DNA from: Methylococcaceae bacterium | Lineage (GTDB): Bacteria; Pseudomonadota; Gammaproteobacteria; Methylococcales; Methylomonadaceae | DNA length: 6,308 nt | NCBI GenBank assembly: GCA_013138855.1 | Contig: WTBX01000173.1 | Location: 1-6,308 of the forward strand | Direction of reading: 5' to 3' | Part shown: piece after piece, positions 5,001 through 6,308 of the stretch | Numbering within the stretch: the stretch's first letter is position 1 | How the letters are laid out: the number at the start of each line of letters is the position of its first letter | Notes under the pieces: model-generated | The model's database searches: none | The model's input: only the letters and a program-made list of their open reading frames with translations | Told to the model about the DNA's origin: nothing | Made by a program: the position numbers and the translations under genes

Positions 5001-5188
5001 CGGAGGCGCGACTTTTAGTCGCGCACGAAACCTAAAAAACACGGCAAGAGCTATTTAAAATTCAGGTGACTATTTTAAGACGGAATAGTTGTAAGGTTTT
5101 TAAAACCTCGGAGGTCTAGCTCCTATTTTTTGCTCTACCTTAAGTTGAATGTATGGAACTTCGTGCGCGACTAAAAGTCGCGGCTCCG
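5001..5188. repeat. 188-bp REPIN-like or MITE element with 29-bp terminal inverted repeats
   Basis: The left end (5001-5029) reads CGGAG, one base, the hairpin CGCGACT-TTT-AGTCGCG, then CACGAA. The right end (5160-5188) is its reverse complement at 28 of 29 positions; only the base after CGGAG differs. GGAG beside a hairpin, facing outward at both ends, is the known layout of REP sequences that RAYT (Y1 HUH) transposases mobilise, and paired inverted REPs are called REPINs. The interior has no coding capacity, but holds a perfect palindrome AGGTTTT-T-AAAACCT (5094-5108) and GGAG-GTCTAG-CTCC (5110-5123). A TA dinucleotide lies directly outside each end (4999-5000 and 5189-5190). That could instead be a 2-bp target duplication of an IS630/mariner-type MITE. 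It sits between convergent genes, ending seven bases from the antiporter stop. No transposase is in the window. Confidence 0.75.
5110..5131 (+). terminator. Candidate plus-strand terminator inside the repeat element
   Basis: GGAG and CTCC pair around a six-base GTCTAG loop (5110-5123) and are followed by TATTTTTT (5124-5131). A short GC stem with a T run is the form of an intrinsic terminator reading in the plus direction, so it could end transcription from the 4420-4944 gene. The stem has only four pairs, which makes it weak. The GGAG-hairpin form also fits a further REP-like unit carried within the element. Confidence 0.35.
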
Positions 5189-5195
5189 TATAACG

Positions 5196-6308
5196 CTAAT
5201 CTTTCAATTCTTTACTTAGCAACACATAAAGCTTACTGGTAATAATTTCATGATCATGTAATTCTTTCAGGGTGTCATGCTGCACCGTATGTAAAAAAGC
5301 TTTTGCTGACTGTGCATTCAAATCATCTAGTAATGCTTGATTCGAGCTAATTTCATTTTTCATTTGCTCAACAGTTTTGCTCTTCAAATTCTGATAAATC
5401 GAAATCACACTTTGCAAAGCCTTTGAATCACCAAAAATTTCCACTAAAGGCGAGTTTTGCAAGCGCGACATTTCATCTAACACCTTATTAATTAATTTAT
5501 ATTGCGTACGATAATATAAATACAACTCTTCCGGCTCTTCGTTATTAGCGGGTAAAAATAAAGTCCGTCTTCCTATATTATTGACAAAATAACTTGTCCA
5601 CGACGTTAAATAAGCATTAAGGGATTTTAATTTAGGCTGGTCTTGTTCAACACGTTCGGTCTGTGTCTCTAAAATCGTCAGGTTTTTCTTATAAATACTT
5701 TCATTAATTTCATCATGTTGAAACATCCGTTTTAATTCTCTTTTTTGAATCCCCAACGTATAAATACGCAAGATATTTTCAACGACATGACTGGCATCCA
5801 CATCTTGTTGTTCACATTGTTCGCAAGCTTGCTGATAAAGTTCTAAATACTCATGAGTGAAGATTTCATATTGCTCATGACTAAGTTGATGATGCCCATA
5901 AAGCTCTTCGATTCTGGCGGCCAAATCATGATAAATCAACGCCTTACTTTTGTAATAACTTAGTTGCTCATGAGGTAACAAGGCATCAATTTTTAAACTA
6001 CGTATTACAGAGCCTATGGTCGTGGCTTTAATTAAAAGAGAAAAATAAATACTGCCGATGGTAATGGCAATAATAAATTCTTTAATCGAAAACTCATACG
6101 CCCAACCCTCAAGACTTAAATCATCGGGAATTAATAACACCATAATCACCGCAATTGAGCCACGTAAACTGCCCCATGCCAATAAGTGTTGCCAATTAGC
6201 AGGAATATTTTTTTCAGAAGTAATCGTATTCGCGACTCCTACCGTCAAATAGATAGAAACCGCTCTCGCTATTGCTACCACAAGGATAATCATTAAAATA
6301 GGTAACAA
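5196..6308 (-). CDS. CPA1/NhaP-type cation:proton antiporter, C-terminal part (runs off the window)
   Basis: The frame is open at the right edge, so the N-terminal membrane domain is missing. The visible 370 residues end at a TAG (5196-5198). The leucine codon TTG at the edge is not a credible start, because the protein begins inside a membrane span. Spans lie at about 4-26 (with R14 and R16-nearby residues VAIARAVSIYL), 46-62 and 75-98. WGSLRGSIAVIMVL (45-58) is the conserved CPA1 Na+/H+ antiporter segment, so exchange of Na+ or K+ for H+ across the inner membrane is the likely role. The remaining 265 residues or so form a hydrophilic, mostly helical cytoplasmic tail, probably regulatory. 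The tail contains three look-alike segments (133-147, 192-206, 347-361) with matching hydrophobic, His and Tyr spacing. It is convergent with the 4420-4944 gene; the repeat element ends seven bases past its stop. Confidence 0.9.
   Translation of the reverse strand: MLPILMIILVVAIARAVSIYLTVGVANTITSEKNIPANWQHLLAWGSLRGSIAVIMVLLIPDDLSLEGWAYEFSIKEFIIAITIGSIYFSLLIKATTIGSVIRSLKIDALLPHEQLSYYKSKALIYHDLAARIEELYGHHQLSHEQYEIFTHEYLELYQQACEQCEQQDVDASHVVENILRIYTLGIQKRELKRMFQHDEINESIYKKNLTILETQTERVEQDQPKLKSLNAYLTSWTSYFVNNIGRRTLFLPANNEEPEELYLYYRTQYKLINKVLDEMSRLQNSPLVEIFGDSKALQSVISIYQNLKSKTVEQMKNEISSNQALLDDLNAQSAKAFLHTVQHDTLKELHDHEIITSKLYVLLSKELKD

Noticed and set aside
6058..6252. Plus-strand 64-codon open frame opposite the antiporter
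   Set aside because: It overlaps the conserved WGSLRG membrane segment of the antiporter on the other strand and is a shadow.
5196..6308. Short stand-alone gene starting at the TTG at 6308
   Set aside because: The first residues lie within a membrane span and the conserved N-terminal antiporter domain is missing; the frame simply continues past the window edge.

Overview
The window is AT-rich, gene-dense bacterial chromosome. Its AmpD is close to the enterobacterial protein, with the zinc ligands at almost the same residue numbers, which points to a gammaproteobacterium. The low G+C, a complete CobD and many short palindromic intergenic repeats would fit a free-living group such as the Methylococcales or Thiotrichales, but the lineage is an inference. 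There are six genes: two run off the window ends and four are complete. I see no rRNA, tRNA, CRISPR array or transposase gene.

Layout. At the left edge (1-480, minus strand) is the N-terminal 160 residues of a bacterial TMEM43/LUMA-family membrane protein. A 304-base divergent spacer follows, then cobD/cbiB (785-1702, plus), the integral-membrane enzyme of late cobalamin synthesis. cobD converges on ampD (1939-2502, minus), the cytosolic anhydro-muropeptide amidase of cell-wall recycling. The gap between them is packed with palindromic repeats. A second divergent spacer (2503-2831) separates ampD from a 489-residue membrane-anchored protein with a dynamin/EHD-like G domain in which the P-loop, DxxG and NKxD motifs are all degenerate, so it looks like a pseudo-GTPase (2832-4301, plus). 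A 174-residue multi-pass membrane protein of unknown function follows on the same strand (4420-4944). On the right, the C-terminal part of a CPA1/NhaP-type cation:proton antiporter with a long helical tail (5196-6308, minus) enters from outside the window.

Repeats. A 188-bp element (5001-5188) sits between the two convergent genes on the right. It is bounded by 29-bp inverted repeats matching at 28 of 29 positions. Each end has a GGAG tetranucleotide beside a hairpin, the layout of REP sequences mobilised by RAYT-type Y1 transposases, so it is best read as a REPIN or small MITE. A related partial copy (1819-1928) and two copies of a different 15-bp palindrome lie between cobD and ampD. Several of these hairpins are followed by T runs and may also serve as transcription terminators.

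The genes do not form one pathway. Apart from cobD and ampD they are envelope or membrane proteins. The pseudo-GTPase and the 174-residue membrane protein are the only possible functional pair, and they are the least understood part of the window.
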